Positions 1 to 10,663 of a stretch of DNA of 64,000 nt are shown in pieces; position 1 is the first letter of the stretch; every line of letters begins with the position of its first letter. The stretch spans positions 48,151,020 to 48,215,019 of the forward strand of contig OY282607.1 in NCBI GenBank assembly GCA_958298945.1, given 5' to 3'. The position numbers were made by a program, and so were the translations under genes. Under the pieces are notes generated by a model that saw only the letters and a list, made by a program, of their open reading frames with translations, was not told the origin of the DNA and searched no databases. Source of the DNA: Atherix ibis (Eukaryota > Arthropoda > Insecta > Diptera > Athericidae).

Positions 1-263
1 TCCACAAACTCCTTAGGAATATTTTTTCATTGAGATTGTATTTCTTCACAACGATCTTCTATTTTGTACAGTTTCTTTTCCTATTTTTCTTTTTAAGATC
101 TCTCTCCCGCAAGTTCCAATGACGCCGTTTTAACACATTGATGTTTTACACTTCGAGTAAAGTTTTTTTTACCAACTTATGTTTCTGTAGTCATCTAATG
201 AAGAAATAATGATATTTTCTATACGATGAATTGGACCAAAACCTTGTCCAGAGAAGCCGGAGA
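1..263. other. No gene recognised
   Basis: AT-rich sequence with no recognisable coding similarity, RNA gene or repeat terminus. Confidence 0.4.
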
Positions 264-369
264 TTAACCGAGGGAACAGTAAAGCTAAGTGGCTATAAAG
301 TTACAAAGTTTCACTGTGTAACTTTTTCGCCACTTAGCTTTACTGTTCGCTCGATAAACCTCGGGTTAA
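264..369. repeat. Long imperfect hairpin (inverted repeat)
   Basis: A perfect 20-bp inverted repeat (274-293 against 329-348, left arm GAACAGTAAAGCTAAGTGGC) encloses a second 8-bp stem (297-304 with 318-325). It is flanked by a third, one-base-imperfect stem (about 264-273 with 359-369). The whole can fold as one hairpin of about 106 nt. The size suits a precursor hairpin RNA or a very small fold-back element. Nothing shows transcription, so it is listed as a structural repeat only. Confidence 0.7.
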
Positions 370-444
370 GCCTTTGACCTGTAGGTCTATTTTTTAGAGC
401 TATTTTTATATATTCTATTTACGAGATCAGTATGATAAGTCAGT

Positions 445-1250
445 GATAATTGAATCAAAGAATTAATTTTTTCAACAATTCGTTTATTTTTCAATATATT
501 GTGCTTTTGGCTCGATACATTTCGTCCAGTGGTAATTCAACTTCGTTCTCCTATCCGTGTAATACGATTTGTCAAACTCTAAGAAATAGGCCTCAGTTTC
601 GGCTACAATGTCAGAATTGGACGCAAATTTGTTTCCACCAAGCCATTTTTCCATGTGTAGGTGCCTTGTTTGCTAAATGAGGTTGTTTTGTCTTGATTTC
701 ATTATTCAACGGATTAATAGTGCCGTATAATACTGTTCTATTATCATTTTTCCTTTTTCAAAGTAGTCGATAAAGATACCATGTGCATGCCAGAAAACAG
801 TAGCCATAAGATGTCCTTGCCGATAGAATTGTTTTGCCTTCTTTGGCGCAAGGTCACTAGTAGAAGTCCATTGTTTTGACGGAACTTTCGCGCCTGGTGT
901 CTAATGGTAAATCCATATTTCATCAGCAGTTATGAATTGACGCAAAAAAACACTCCATTAAAGTCGTAACATGAAAACATTTTTGGTCAAGTATTAGCCC
1001 CCACCTAGCCGATGGCTTTAGAATATCTAAAATTATATGTAACATATTGTCTATACGTTCTTTTGAGATGTTTATCATGTCAGCTATTTTATACACTTTC
1101 CTTCGACGGTCTTTTAAAACGATATCATAGATTTTATTAATACTCGTAATTTCTTCAATGACGGTCAGCGTCACTTGTGCTCATACAACCACAATGAAAT
1201 TCAATAAACCACTTCTGAATCATGGTGAGGAGCACTCATTATACTTTTTT
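445..1250 (-). pseudogene. Decayed mariner E1, transposase remnant with catalytic core deleted
   Basis: Minus-strand translation around 923-1174 matches the second helix-turn-helix and linker of the intact transposase at 17825-18886: IYDIVLKDRRRKVYKIADMI corresponds to IHDLILNDRRIKVRELVEAT, followed by SARW. The C-terminal portion (about 480-660) and the central part (about 700-900) align in order at DNA level, but the block that would hold the second and third catalytic aspartates is missing near 660-700. Frames are broken repeatedly. No terminal repeats are recognisable. The closest relative in the window is the decayed copy at 49260-50200. This is a dead DNA transposon copy; the boundaries are estimates. 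Confidence 0.7.
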
Positions 1251-2853
1251 CAAACTTGGTTTTGGTTAACAAGTATAATATTAATATTTTATATATTAAT
1301 AAAACAAACATTTTCTTCTTTGGAAGGCTATCAAAACTAAACTAGTAAACAGATGTTTATAAAGTTTTGGATGGCGGTGTCTCTTTAAGATGTGAAAAAA
1401 AAAAATTCTTTTGCTGATATCAGCTACGTTTCTTGCATTTATCACTGTCTTATCATATTGACCTTGTATGTAGTTGTATTGACAAGTGTACTATATGTAG
1501 TTGTAAATGTTTTTGCTCTACTAAGATGGATTAACAACACTGAAATTAAAACAACTTTATATAATGTCATTATTTTAATATTTATAATTTATGGTATGTA
1601 CTCATGAATATTACACATGCCATAAAAAGGAAAACTTTTGTTTTACTTAATGGGGAGCCCTTGGGCTGAATAACTTTAGGAATACCAATAGTTTAATGTC
1701 TTTACCTTAACATCTAGAAAACAACAAAAATATGTCTTATATAAATATATGTACTATGTAAGTTCTCACAATTTCATTTCATGTTTCATAACATAATTTT
1801 TATTTATAAACTTTTCAAATAGAAAATTTTTTTTATACTTTCTCTTGTGTTATTGCAGTAATAAAATTAGAAATATTAAAAATATCAAAATAACAATTAT
1901 TTGAACATTTTAACTGCAAGATAATGATAACCACGCATTTTATTCGGTTTAATGACACTTGTTATTCGATTAAAATATTCCAAGTAGAGGTTTTGCGTAC
2001 AATTCTGCCAATCAGAGTATAGCCGATCCCAAAATGTACTAAAGAAATTTTATATGACTTAAAATTTTTATATCGAATGTTATTAAAACTTATCTCGTTA
2101 TGTTGGTTGGCACCTCCACAATATTTTTTATCATACTTATCAAAAAAATTATTTATAAATTATAATCAACAATGAAAATTTGTACTAACTTAAACATTAA
2201 TGAAATCTATTAAAATACAAAATCGATTTGATTTCATATGCCATATAATGACAAGTAGAACAAAATTCTAAATATACCATATTATCAAAATTGAGTCGTC
2301 ATTTAATAATTCCCGCCGAATCATTCAGGAGATTAATACCACCCGTAAAGCAGAAGAAATAAGTATGATTATATAATTCTTTTAAAAGAACCTCATTTAT
2401 TTACTCCAAATAAATGTCAAAAATTCGGTGAATAACAAATTTTCAGTTTGTCTACGAAACCTTTTAAATCCTGACGTACACGATCTTCGCATGACTTAAA
2501 GCAAAAGTCTCTAGTAAAATCGTTGATGATTTATTTTTATGATCGTAACGATATTTTTTTATTGTTACATAAATGTGCTTCTAGTAATAAAATATTAATA
2601 TCCTGTTGTATCACTTATACTATTTTTGTAGTGGAGCTAAGCGTTAAGAATTCAACTTTAAGGACGCAGACTTAAGAACCAAGCTATAGAAATTAAAAAT
2701 AGTATTTTTGGTAAGCAATAGTAGGACAAATGGGCCTGAAAAAATTAGTATTAACCGGTTTCTTATTTTGCTTTAAACTTTAATTTTACGCAGTGAAATA
2801 ATATTTCTACCTGCTGATTTTGATTAAATTAAAAAAAAATATATGCATTATAA
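1251..2853. other. Gene-free AT-rich stretch
   Basis: No similarity recognised. An ORF at 1392-1607 (plus, 71 codons) encodes a mostly hydrophobic peptide rich in Val, Leu and Ile. In AT-rich DNA this is expected by chance, and it has no convincing start context, so it is not called as a gene. Confidence 0.4.
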
Positions 2854-3003
2854 TACAGGGTGGTCTGGATCGTTGTTCATAAATTTAGACAAATTCCTTG
2901 TTTATTTAATGGAACTCGAATGAGTGTGAGAGGGTTTATTATTCATCCCCTTTGAATTAGAAACTTTCATTTAGAATTATTCAATACAGACCACCATCCT
3001 GTA
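2854..3003. mobile_element. 150-bp MITE with TACAGG-TGGTC ends
   Basis: The left end reads TACAGGGTGGTCTGGAT and the right end, reverse complemented, reads TACAGGATGGTGGTCTGTAT, giving a terminal inverted repeat with a 3-base offset. There is no coding capacity. The outer bases match the termini of the rosa-like elements at 37892-39120 and 43433-44586 (TACAGG-TGGTC), so it may be a non-autonomous derivative mobilised by that family. That link is an inference from about 12 shared bases. Confidence 0.6.
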
Positions 3004-3032
3004 CAATATTTTTCTTGCAATAATTCCAATTA

Positions 3033-4712
3033 TTTTTTTTTTTTTTTTTTTAGTTTTTTTTTTTATCTGCAACTACAATTTTATTGTAACAAGCAAATTT
3101 ACATAACATTTTAATTAACAATCTTGTGCATCATGAAGTGGGAGTAAACACCCATCGGCGTTTCTCCAACTAACGGAAGTTAGATTCCTCTACAAAATCT
3201 CTAGGCCATTGTCTGTTAAGTCTCCGATGAGTGTTTCCGGGGAGGGCTGTACAAGACAATTCTCTCACAAGTGGATTATGGTGATAGGATAAACGGGAAT
3301 GAAATTTTTGATAGCGGGAAATGCACAGGTTATGAACAAATGGAACATTTAGGTCACGATGTATTACAGTGTTACGAACATAAAAGGGGGCATCAACAAT
3401 TTTACGGAGGATCTTGGATTGTAAGGCCTGGACGTGATAGGAATTGGAACGTTTCGTTGAACCCCAAAGTTCAATTGCTTATGTCCAAATTGGTTTTATA
3501 ATTGTATTGTAGATTAGAAGTTTACTTTTAATTGTTAGTTTCGAGTGTTTGTCCAGTAGTCTAAGAAGTTGTAGGTAACGTCTGTTAGCTTCAGCTCTTT
3601 TTAATCTTGTATGTGGGTTCCATGTTAGCCTCTTGTCCAGGTAAAGTCCCAAATAACGCACTTTATCATATTGCGGTGTCATGTTGCTATTAAGGTATAA
3701 AGGGGTAGGTTTACCTTGGCAAAGTGTGAAAGTAATGTGAGCACTCTTCTGTTCATTTACCTTCACTCTCCATCTCTTAAACCAAGATTGAAGGTTGTGG
3801 ATATGGGATTGTAAATTGTTGGAAGCTATGTCAGGATTTTTATGGGTAGCAAGTATGGCCGTATCATCTGCATAAGTAGCAATGATAGTATAAGGATAAG
3901 CTGGGATATCAAGGGTATAAATATTATATAAGATGGGACCAAGGATACTGCCTTGTGGTACTCCGGCGAGAATAGGATATATTTCCGACGATTCTGAGTT
4001 GATTGCAACTTGGAAATGTCGTTGGGAGAGATATGAATTTATGATAAGGTAGTATGTTGAAGGAAGAAAGCTCTTGAGTTTCCAAAGGAGTCCAGGATGC
4101 CACACACGATCAAAAGCTTGGGAGATATCTAGAAATACTCCTGGGCAATACTCTTTCCTCTCAAGAGAGGATGCAATATGGTCAACAATGCGATGGCATT
4201 GCTGGATAGTGGAGTGTTCAGATCGGAAGCCAAATTGGTGATCAGGAATAATTTTTTCGTTAACTAAGACAGGGTAGAGTCGTTTTAATAGCAGTTTTTC
4301 GAATATCTTACCAAGAATTGGTAAGAGGCTGATAGGTCTATAGGAGGAAGGAGAATTAATGGATTTATTTGGTTTAGGCATCATTTTAATGACAGAATAT
4401 TTCCACAGTAAGGGAAAATAGGTTGTACGCAGTATACTATTAAAAATATATGTGATTAAAACTAAACCTTTTCGGGAAATTTGCTTCAGAATAGGAGCTG
4501 TTATTAAATCATAACCAGGAGCTTTTTTATTGGGAAGGCGCAGAATTGTAGATTTAATTTCCGAGGGCTTAAAATTTTTGAGAGGAAGAGTCATAGGGAG
4601 TGGGAACATTAGTTCTTCGATGATTTTGTTAGTATGTGATTTGTCTTCTATATCATCATGTGGAGTCCAATTATTTAATACGAATTTTTCAATTAAACCA
4701 GAGTTTAAAAAA
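3033..4712 (-). mobile_element. Jockey-like non-LTR retrotransposon J1, 5'-truncated
   Basis: Minus-strand element ending in an A-tail (plus-strand T-run 3033-3064) and truncated at about 4712, so the endonuclease part of ORF2 and ORF1 are absent. Three more pieces of the same family lie in the window: 16040-17135 (plus), 28705-29003 (plus) and 52668-52915 (minus). The shared 3' untranslated region carries a conserved GGAGAAACGCCGATGGGTG. The 5' truncation with intact tail is the usual product of target-primed reverse transcription. Confidence 0.9.
3170..4712 (-). pseudogene. Jockey-like reverse transcriptase (ORF2 C-terminal two thirds), one nonsense codon
   Basis: The open frame runs 4712 to 3479 and holds the RT core in order: SYRPISLLPILGKIFEKLL, then GVFLDISQAFDRVWH (first catalytic Asp), AGVPQGSILGPILYNIYT, and the catalytic box ATYADDTAILA, followed by the thumb motif VRYLGLYLDKRLTW. 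A TAA at 3479-3481 interrupts IKPIWT. The same frame continues with AIELWGSTKRSNSY and ends at a TAG at 3170-3172, so one nonsense change separates this copy from a continuous RT-to-C-terminus frame. There is no RNase H domain, as is usual for Jockey-clade elements. The copy lacks its N-terminal endonuclease and cannot be autonomous. Confidence 0.9.
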
Positions 4713-5525
4713 ATTAAAAATCTTTATTGATTTGTTTTGAAAATTTCCGATCGATTTAATTTATTGATAGTCAACAGTAATCTTCCAACATTGTCTTGTT
4801 CCAGTAACCATTTAGACAGTGGAGAAAAAAAATCTTTGTAGAATAAAATTTTTCCTAAGTTCCAATTCCATGTTTTCGTATGTTTAAAGAAATATTTTAC
4901 CAACAAATATGTCCTCATTTTGCTATTCATGTTTTGGTAGAAAACTTATAAGAAAAGTTTATAAATTCGCACATTAAGGCACTTGAATGTGTCATCGATT
5001 ATCGATTCTCTTATAAAAATGCTAATTAAGCAGTATTACTTAAAAACCGTTCAGCTTTTATTGTAATTATCATGTAAACAAAAGTCGGGTGATAGTAGAG
5101 ATGCAACAACGACATAATCTCATTGTAGAACACATGTTTCTCAAACCCACAGATTTTATCAGTATTCTGGTAGTATTGTAGTAATGTCTTGTGTATGCTG
5201 ATGGGAACTAAATATTAAACTAAGTAACAATCTTAATAACAACTGCTGTAATTGAAGGTGTGTTACTGTATTACCTTATACGGTGTGCTGGTATATAAGT
5301 AGCTTCAGTACGAAAGATAAAGGCGTTGGTTAAACATTGCATCCGGTTGGCAAGTGACTGGATGTAGTCAAATTATCGAGTTCATACAAAAAGTCCAAGT
5401 TAACTTCTTGTATTCTTTAAAAATCTCACAACAAATATGCACCACTTTTTAAAATTATCCAATCTATATTAACTTCTTACTGTCGGCGAAGAATGTTCTC
5501 CACCATTTCCTATATTCCCTCATTG
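4713..5525. other. No gene recognised
   Basis: AT-rich. A 68-codon minus ORF (4724-4930) reads MNSKMRTYLLVKYFF at its start but matches no family I know and has no splice or promoter support. Confidence 0.35.
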
Positions 5526-5652
5526 CTTAGGGATGTGATCCCTTTTTTTTTTCTCTCCTCAAACAAGCACATCATTGCTTAGGGATGTGAGTATCTTTTT
5601 TTTTCTCTCCTCAAACAAACTATCAACCGTTTGTTTGAGGAGAGGAAAAAGG
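5526..5652. repeat. Direct duplication followed by fold-back inverted copy
   Basis: The block TTGCTTAGGGATGTGA followed by a T-run and CTCTCCTCAAACAA occurs twice (from about 5522 and 5575). Immediately after the second copy, CTCTCCTCAAACAAAC is followed by an 8-base spacer and then its reverse complement GTTTGTTTGAGGAGAG. The same segment therefore exists as two direct copies and one inverted copy within about 130 bp. Confidence 0.8.
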
Positions 5653-5689
5653 ATACAGACCCGCTCCTATGCAGAAATTTTTTTTTTTG

Positions 5690-6110
5690 CATGAGCTTAT
5701 TAGGTTGCAGAATGCCACAGTCATTTTCAAGAATGCGGCTGTTACCGAAAATAGTGCAGTTTCCGCTCTTGTACAGCGCATGGGCGACCATTTTTTGAAG
5801 CTGTATATGGTGTCTTTCCTCTCAGGGTAACATATTATTATATAGAACTTCGAGCTGTCAGTAGGGCTATCGACGCACCAGTCAAATTAAATTTGCAAAA
5901 GAATATATCTTTTTTTTCCGATCCCTTCTCTGCAATCAAGGCCAGGGCCAGAACAGTCCGATTTTTTGTTCCATTTAAAACATTGAACTTCGGTGAGTTA
6001 CAGGTCATGTAAGTATTTTGGAAAGGGAGCAGTAAGTATTTTAGGAAGCAGGCACTGGACCCATACTTTTCGGCCTTTATATTCATAAACCTTTTAGAAG
6101 TTTTGGGCAA
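5690..6110 (+). pseudogene. Possible RNase H-like remnant of a non-LTR element
   Basis: The plus frame from about 5838 reads IELRAVSRAIDAPVKLNLQK and then ISFFSDPFSAIKARA. This resembles the retrotransposon RNase H pattern in which a conserved Glu in an AEL-type helix is followed by a strand ending SDS-SAI-AL. Upstream sequence (5690-5830) is open but unrecognised. No RT motif lies nearby. Similarity is limited to about 35 residues, so the call is tentative; an unrelated ORF is possible. Confidence 0.3.
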
Positions 6111-6210
6111 GGAAACTACTCAGAAAAAGAATAGGCTCCACTTCTATTTTTAACAAAATGGAAACTACTCAGAAAAAGAATAGGCTCCACGTCCATCTAT
6201 TTTTAACAAA
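6109..6210. repeat. Tandem duplication, about 50 bp
   Basis: GGAAACTACTCAGAAAAAGA followed by ATAGGCTCCAC and TCTATTTTTAACAAA occurs twice in direct tandem (about 6111 and 6161), with a four-base difference (GTCCA/TT) inside the unit. Confidence 0.85.
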
Positions 6211-7358
6211 CAAAATTTATGTTTGGATCTCATCTATAGCTAACATCCAAATCCCTCCTGAACTCTTTTAATAACTAAATTCTTCATTTTCAATCAGAAG
6301 TCCATTCATCCTTAGATAAACTCCCGCCATGAAAAATCCTGGCTTCAAATGGCTATCTAGGCCGTGATGCTGAAACAGTTGGCACTGGTTACTATAAAAC
6401 AATGATCAGCACATCATTTTTATCAAAATTCCTTATACTAAAACATTAGTGTTTACTCATTTAAAGACTTTGTAGAAGAATTAAATTTACATGGTGCAAT
6501 ACATTTACCTGATTGATTCCCAAAGTTATGATAATACCAACATAACTCGTTGGGAACGTGAATTAGCCCTAGAAGACCTGGAACGACGATTGAATAATCT
6601 GAATTCACTTCGAGTCCTCTCTTGATCTTGTTAATGTAGGTCAACTACCTACTCATTTTTAACACACTTATTTCTCTAATTAAATCTGTTAAAGTATTAA
6701 AAAGATCCCCATCCCCAGATGATATTGAAGAATTTCTTTGCTATAACAGATAATTATCTGTAACTTTCCCATATCTTAACAAGCTCTGAGATATCTTTGT
6801 TATCCAACGAGTTTATTGCAATTCGAACATAGAGATGGGTTAACGTCCTGAGAAGAACCCATTAGTATCACCATATCTCTATAAAAGATGGAAAGACATC
6901 TGCTGTAAACATAGAAGGACATCTGCTGTAAAGATAGAAGGACATTTCTGTATCATATTTGTTCTCCTCCCTAGGTTTTTTTAATTATTGTATATCTATA
7001 GCACTGCAAATAACTTCTTGGCTCAGGACGCAAAAAACATGACGATATTTGGTTTACTCCCTTGCCATATGATTAACCACAAATAACTGTTCGACTTGGG
7101 GAAATCAAGCTTCAGGAATTTTGGGGCCAAACGGCTGGTAGTTTCTGTATTCATGTGTAAAGTAAAATAACAAAGAACTTGTTACCAAAAATAACACAAC
7201 TAAAGGAAGAAATTCCTCGTAAAAATAAAAATAATTGGAAGAAATAATTGAAATAGTAAGTAATATACGTATTAAGAAAGAAAAAGAGACGCGTGATAAT
7301 ATGATAATATTACAAAAATATAATTCTTAATTTGATAACAAAACTTAAATTTATTATA
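6211..7358. other. Gene-free stretch with a short tandem repeat
   Basis: No gene recognised. At about 6888-6950 a 23-24 bp unit (GAAGGACATCTGCTGTAAAG and variants) is repeated two full times plus a third degenerate time. The rest is AT-rich sequence without similarity I can name. Confidence 0.5.
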
Positions 7359-8670
7359 TAAGGTATAGTAAAAAGAAATCCATTATTTTTGCATTAAATT
7401 GAAGGTTTTATTTAGCATAAATAGAATGATACGATTTAGGTCAAATATGCACCGTTTTGTTCGATATTTTGTTGCCATTTTGGAGGTAAATCCTCGTCCC
7501 TATTGGCGAAGTTTCATAATGCCTCTCTCATAGAAATCCTCGTCCCTATTGGCAAAAAACTGGGATAGTCGATTTTCACAATCTTCTCTTGAGGCGAATT
7601 TTTCACCTGCAAAATCATTCGTCATTGACAGGAAGAGGTGGTAATCACTTGGTGCCAGGTCCGGACTATAAGGTGCATGCATAAGAACATCCCAACCAAG
7701 GTCCCGGAACTTCTGGCGAGTCACTATCGATGTATGTGGCCTGGCGTTGTCCTGATGGAACACAATTCCTCTCCTATTGGCCAAAGCTGGCCGCTTCTGG
7801 GCGATTGCTTCTTTCAGACGGTCCAATTGTTGACAGTATAGGTCCGAATTAAGAGTTCGGGCGTAGGGGAGCAGCTCATAGTAGAGCAGCTCATAGCCAG
7901 TCCCACCAAACACACAGCAAAACCTTCCTGGCTGTCAATCCTGGCTTGACCACCGTTTGCGCCGAGTGACCGCGATTTGACCACGACCGTTGTCACTTGA
8001 CGTTGTCGTAAGTGACCCACTTTTCATCACCAGTAACCATCCGCTTCAGAAATGGATCGATATTGTTGCGATTCAGCAGCGATTCGCAGATGGAAATTTG
8101 GTCCATGAGGTTTTTTTGCGATAACTCGTGTGGCACCCATACATCGCGCTTCTTTTTGTATCCAGCCTTATTTAAGTGGTTCCAAACGGTTTTTTGTGTA
8201 ATTTTTAGCTCCTGGGCAATCGAAACAGTGCTAACGTGACGGTCGGACTCGACGATTTCCATTATTTTATCGACATTTTCGACAATTGGCATTCCAGAGC
8301 GTGGTGCATCTTTGACATCAAAATTACCGGAACAGAATCGACGAAACCAAAATTGCGCGTGATTGACTGTTACAGTATCAGGACTTTAAACACTATTCAC
8401 ATTTTCAGCTGCCTGGCTTGCGTTTTCGCCTTTATCCAAGGAAAACTGTAAAATATGGCGTATTTTCTCTTTGTTGGTGTCCATCTTTGACGCGTGCTAA
8501 AAAAATACTGAGTCAAGTAATCATAAAACTGTATGAAAAGTTTTTTTAGTACGAACTCTTATCTTTCTAACGCCATCTAGTGCAACCCGATCGAACTTTT
8601 AAAACGGGAAATACAGAGTCCTAAAGCCATCTATTGGCAAAATAATGGATTACTTTTTACCATAACTTAT
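7359..8670 (-). mobile_element. Mariner B1, full length with terminal inverted repeats
   Basis: A 1.3-kb element with TIRs of about 32 bp: the left end begins TAAGGTATAGTAAAAAG and the right end, reverse complemented, begins TAAGTTATGGTAAAAAG. It is flanked by TA, the mariner target duplication. The same TIR bounds the copy at 50851-52140, which confirms the ends. The transposase is on the minus strand and is broken, so the copy is non-autonomous. Confidence 0.92.
7418..8484 (-). pseudogene. Mariner B1 transposase (DD34D, irritans-like), frameshifted
   Basis: The start ATG at 8484-8482 opens MDTNKEKIRHILQF. The N-terminal helix-turn-helix region and linker WVPHELSQKNLMDQI follow, then the first catalytic Asp in VTGDEKWVTYDN. 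A TGA replaces the residue after NVK. A short local duplication near 7876-7898 (GAGCAGCTCATAG twice) shifts frame after WWDWQ/GGTGY. The second Asp in FHQDNARPH and the third in YSPDLAPSDYHLF survive in the 7500-7913 frame. A duplicated TCCTCGTCCCTATTGGC (7492-7508 and 7537-7553) disrupts the C-terminus. All three catalytic residues are present but not in one frame. Motifs resemble irritans-type mariners; subfamily is inferred by eye. Confidence 0.9.
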
Positions 8671-9822
8671 ATTATTACTATTTCTTAGTTAAAAAATATA
8701 AAAAATTTTAATTTAATTTCATCCTGATGTTAATGTTGTTAATAGATTCTGTTAAAGATATGTTGTGGCTACTGTGGTGTAGAAGACAACATCGAAGTTG
8801 AATACAAAGCCGCCGATTTTTTCTAATTGATTTTGTTGCTCTTGGTGCTTCTGCTTTTATTTTGATGGATTTTTAACTTTAGGAATGGATATTAATATAG
8901 TGTTTTATTATTTTTTCTACCAATAATCTAAAAATCAAATATTACAATAACGTAAACTGAAATAACTCAGATCTAAGCTTACACAGTACGAGTAATTTTG
9001 CATTACGAATTTGAGATAGTAATACCCAGATTTCTGTAGAAATATTGTATTTTAAATGCTTTTAAATATTTTTCGTTATCAGAACTGTAATTGGAGCTCC
9101 TTTTATCATTTTAATGTTGAAAGTTGGAGTTTCGCATGATCCGACAAATCTAGATGACTTCATTAAAAATGTCACAGTTTTTTTATATCTTTCTAATGGG
9201 AAGTCATCGATTGCCGCCATATGTTATATTATAGCGCATGTCCTTTTATTAGATAGTATACGATAGTACGCTTTGTGTGTATTGATTATTTTTGATGCAC
9301 TCGATAATATGTTCCTGTAAACTTGTATGAATTACACAAATGAGTAGTTTAGTAGAAGGGTTTCGAAATTAATTTTATACACAACTGAATCGATTATAAT
9401 TGCTATAACAAAACAATATTAAAATGTGTTATTTATTTAATAATTGCTAAATAACTGCATTATTGTTATAAATGGTGAAGAAACCATGGTCATCGTTATA
9501 TCATAAATGCAGCTACTATAGATTGTTCAGACGCAATGTCAATGACCATCGTACTATTCCTCTATGATTTTAATATATATCTCATGCTGGCGCCAATTAG
9601 TCCACAAAGGATGCTCCCCTCTCAAAAGCGACCAAATACCCACTATCATTCGATGTACATACTCGTATATGTTTATGACATTGACAAATCTGAGGAGTTT
9701 CTCTGCAGTGCTAACTTAGATTTTATGGTGACAAGTTTTGATGTCAAATTAGTAACTGAATTAAATTCAAATTTTATAAAATTAACAGAATATTCTTACA
9801 ATATTTATAGTCATAGCTAATA
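8671..9822. other. No gene recognised
   Basis: AT-rich sequence. A 94-codon plus ORF at 9536-9820 has no recognisable motif and ends at the mariner F1 boundary; it is probably spurious. Confidence 0.4.
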
Positions 9823-10663
9823 TACGAGGTCTGTTCAAAAAGTATCGCGAATTTTGTGCTTTTTTCAAAAATTATTTATTTATCCATGAATTTTTCTTTT
9901 GTGCCCTTCAAAGTAATCCCCACCAGATATTATACACTTGTGCCAACGTTTTTTCCAATCCTCGAAGCACTTCAAAAAATCATTTTTTGTGATCTTGTTC
10001 AGCTCCTCCTTCGATGCCGTCTTTATCTCCTCAATCGTAGCGTAGCGTCGTCCTTTTATGGGACTCTTCAGTTTCGGGAACAAGAAAAAGTCACAGGGTG
10101 CCAGATCTGGTGAATACGGTGGCTGCGGCATTATTAGTGTGTTGTTTTGTGACCAAAAATGGCAAAAGCCAATTTTTGCTCTTCCACAAATCCGAGCGTT
10201 TCTGGCGGACAACTTGCAGGTAATATTCCTTATTGACCGTACTACCCTATGGCAAGAACTCAGGATGCACCACGCCCCTTCAATCGAAGAAAACTGTAAG
10301 CAAAGCCTTCACATTCGACCGAACTTGGCGCTTTTTTCGGTTTTGGCTCGTGCGGCAACTTCCATTTGGATGATTGAGCTTTGGTTTTCACGTCATAACC
10401 ATAAATCCAGGATTCGTCACCAGTTATGACCCTGTGGACCAAATTTGGGTCGTCGTGGACAGAGTCCAACAGCTTCTTAGCAATGTTAATGGGATGCTGT
10501 TTTTGGTCGAAATTGAGCAGCTGTCAAAAACTAACTGAACATTCAAAATGGCCGAACTTGTCGGCATAAGTGAGAAACACGAGTACCAACATAACGCCAC
10601 AAAAAAAATATACGTAACCCGCGGAAATTCAAAATTCGCGATACTTTTTGAACAGACCACGTA
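9823..10663 (-). mobile_element. Mariner F1, internally deleted, with TIRs
   Basis: The left end TACGAGGTCTGTTCAAAAAG and its continuation TATCGCGAATTTTG are matched at the right end by AAAATTCGCGATACTTTTTG then AACAGACCACGTA, giving TIRs of about 33 bp with terminal TA. At 841 bp it is about two thirds of a full mariner. Minus-strand transposase pieces remain: HRVITGDESWIYGYDVKTK (first Asp box, 10380-10450) and, after a gap, the C-terminal GDYFEGHK (near 9900). Between them frames are broken. The related copy F2 lies at 13829-14513. Confidence 0.9.

Noticed and set aside
1392..1607. Small hydrophobic protein
   Set aside because: Val/Ile/Leu-rich translation is expected from AT-rich DNA; there is no supporting context.
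5270..5320. TATATAAG followed by TTCAGT as a core promoter
   Set aside because: The spacing is too short for a TATA-initiator pair, and no ORF of note follows.
7638..8451. Plus-strand ORFs (7638-7841, 8012-8239, 8236-8451) and their near-identical counterparts at 51107-51958
   Set aside because: They repeat between loci only because they are antisense shadows of the B1 and B2 mariner transposases.
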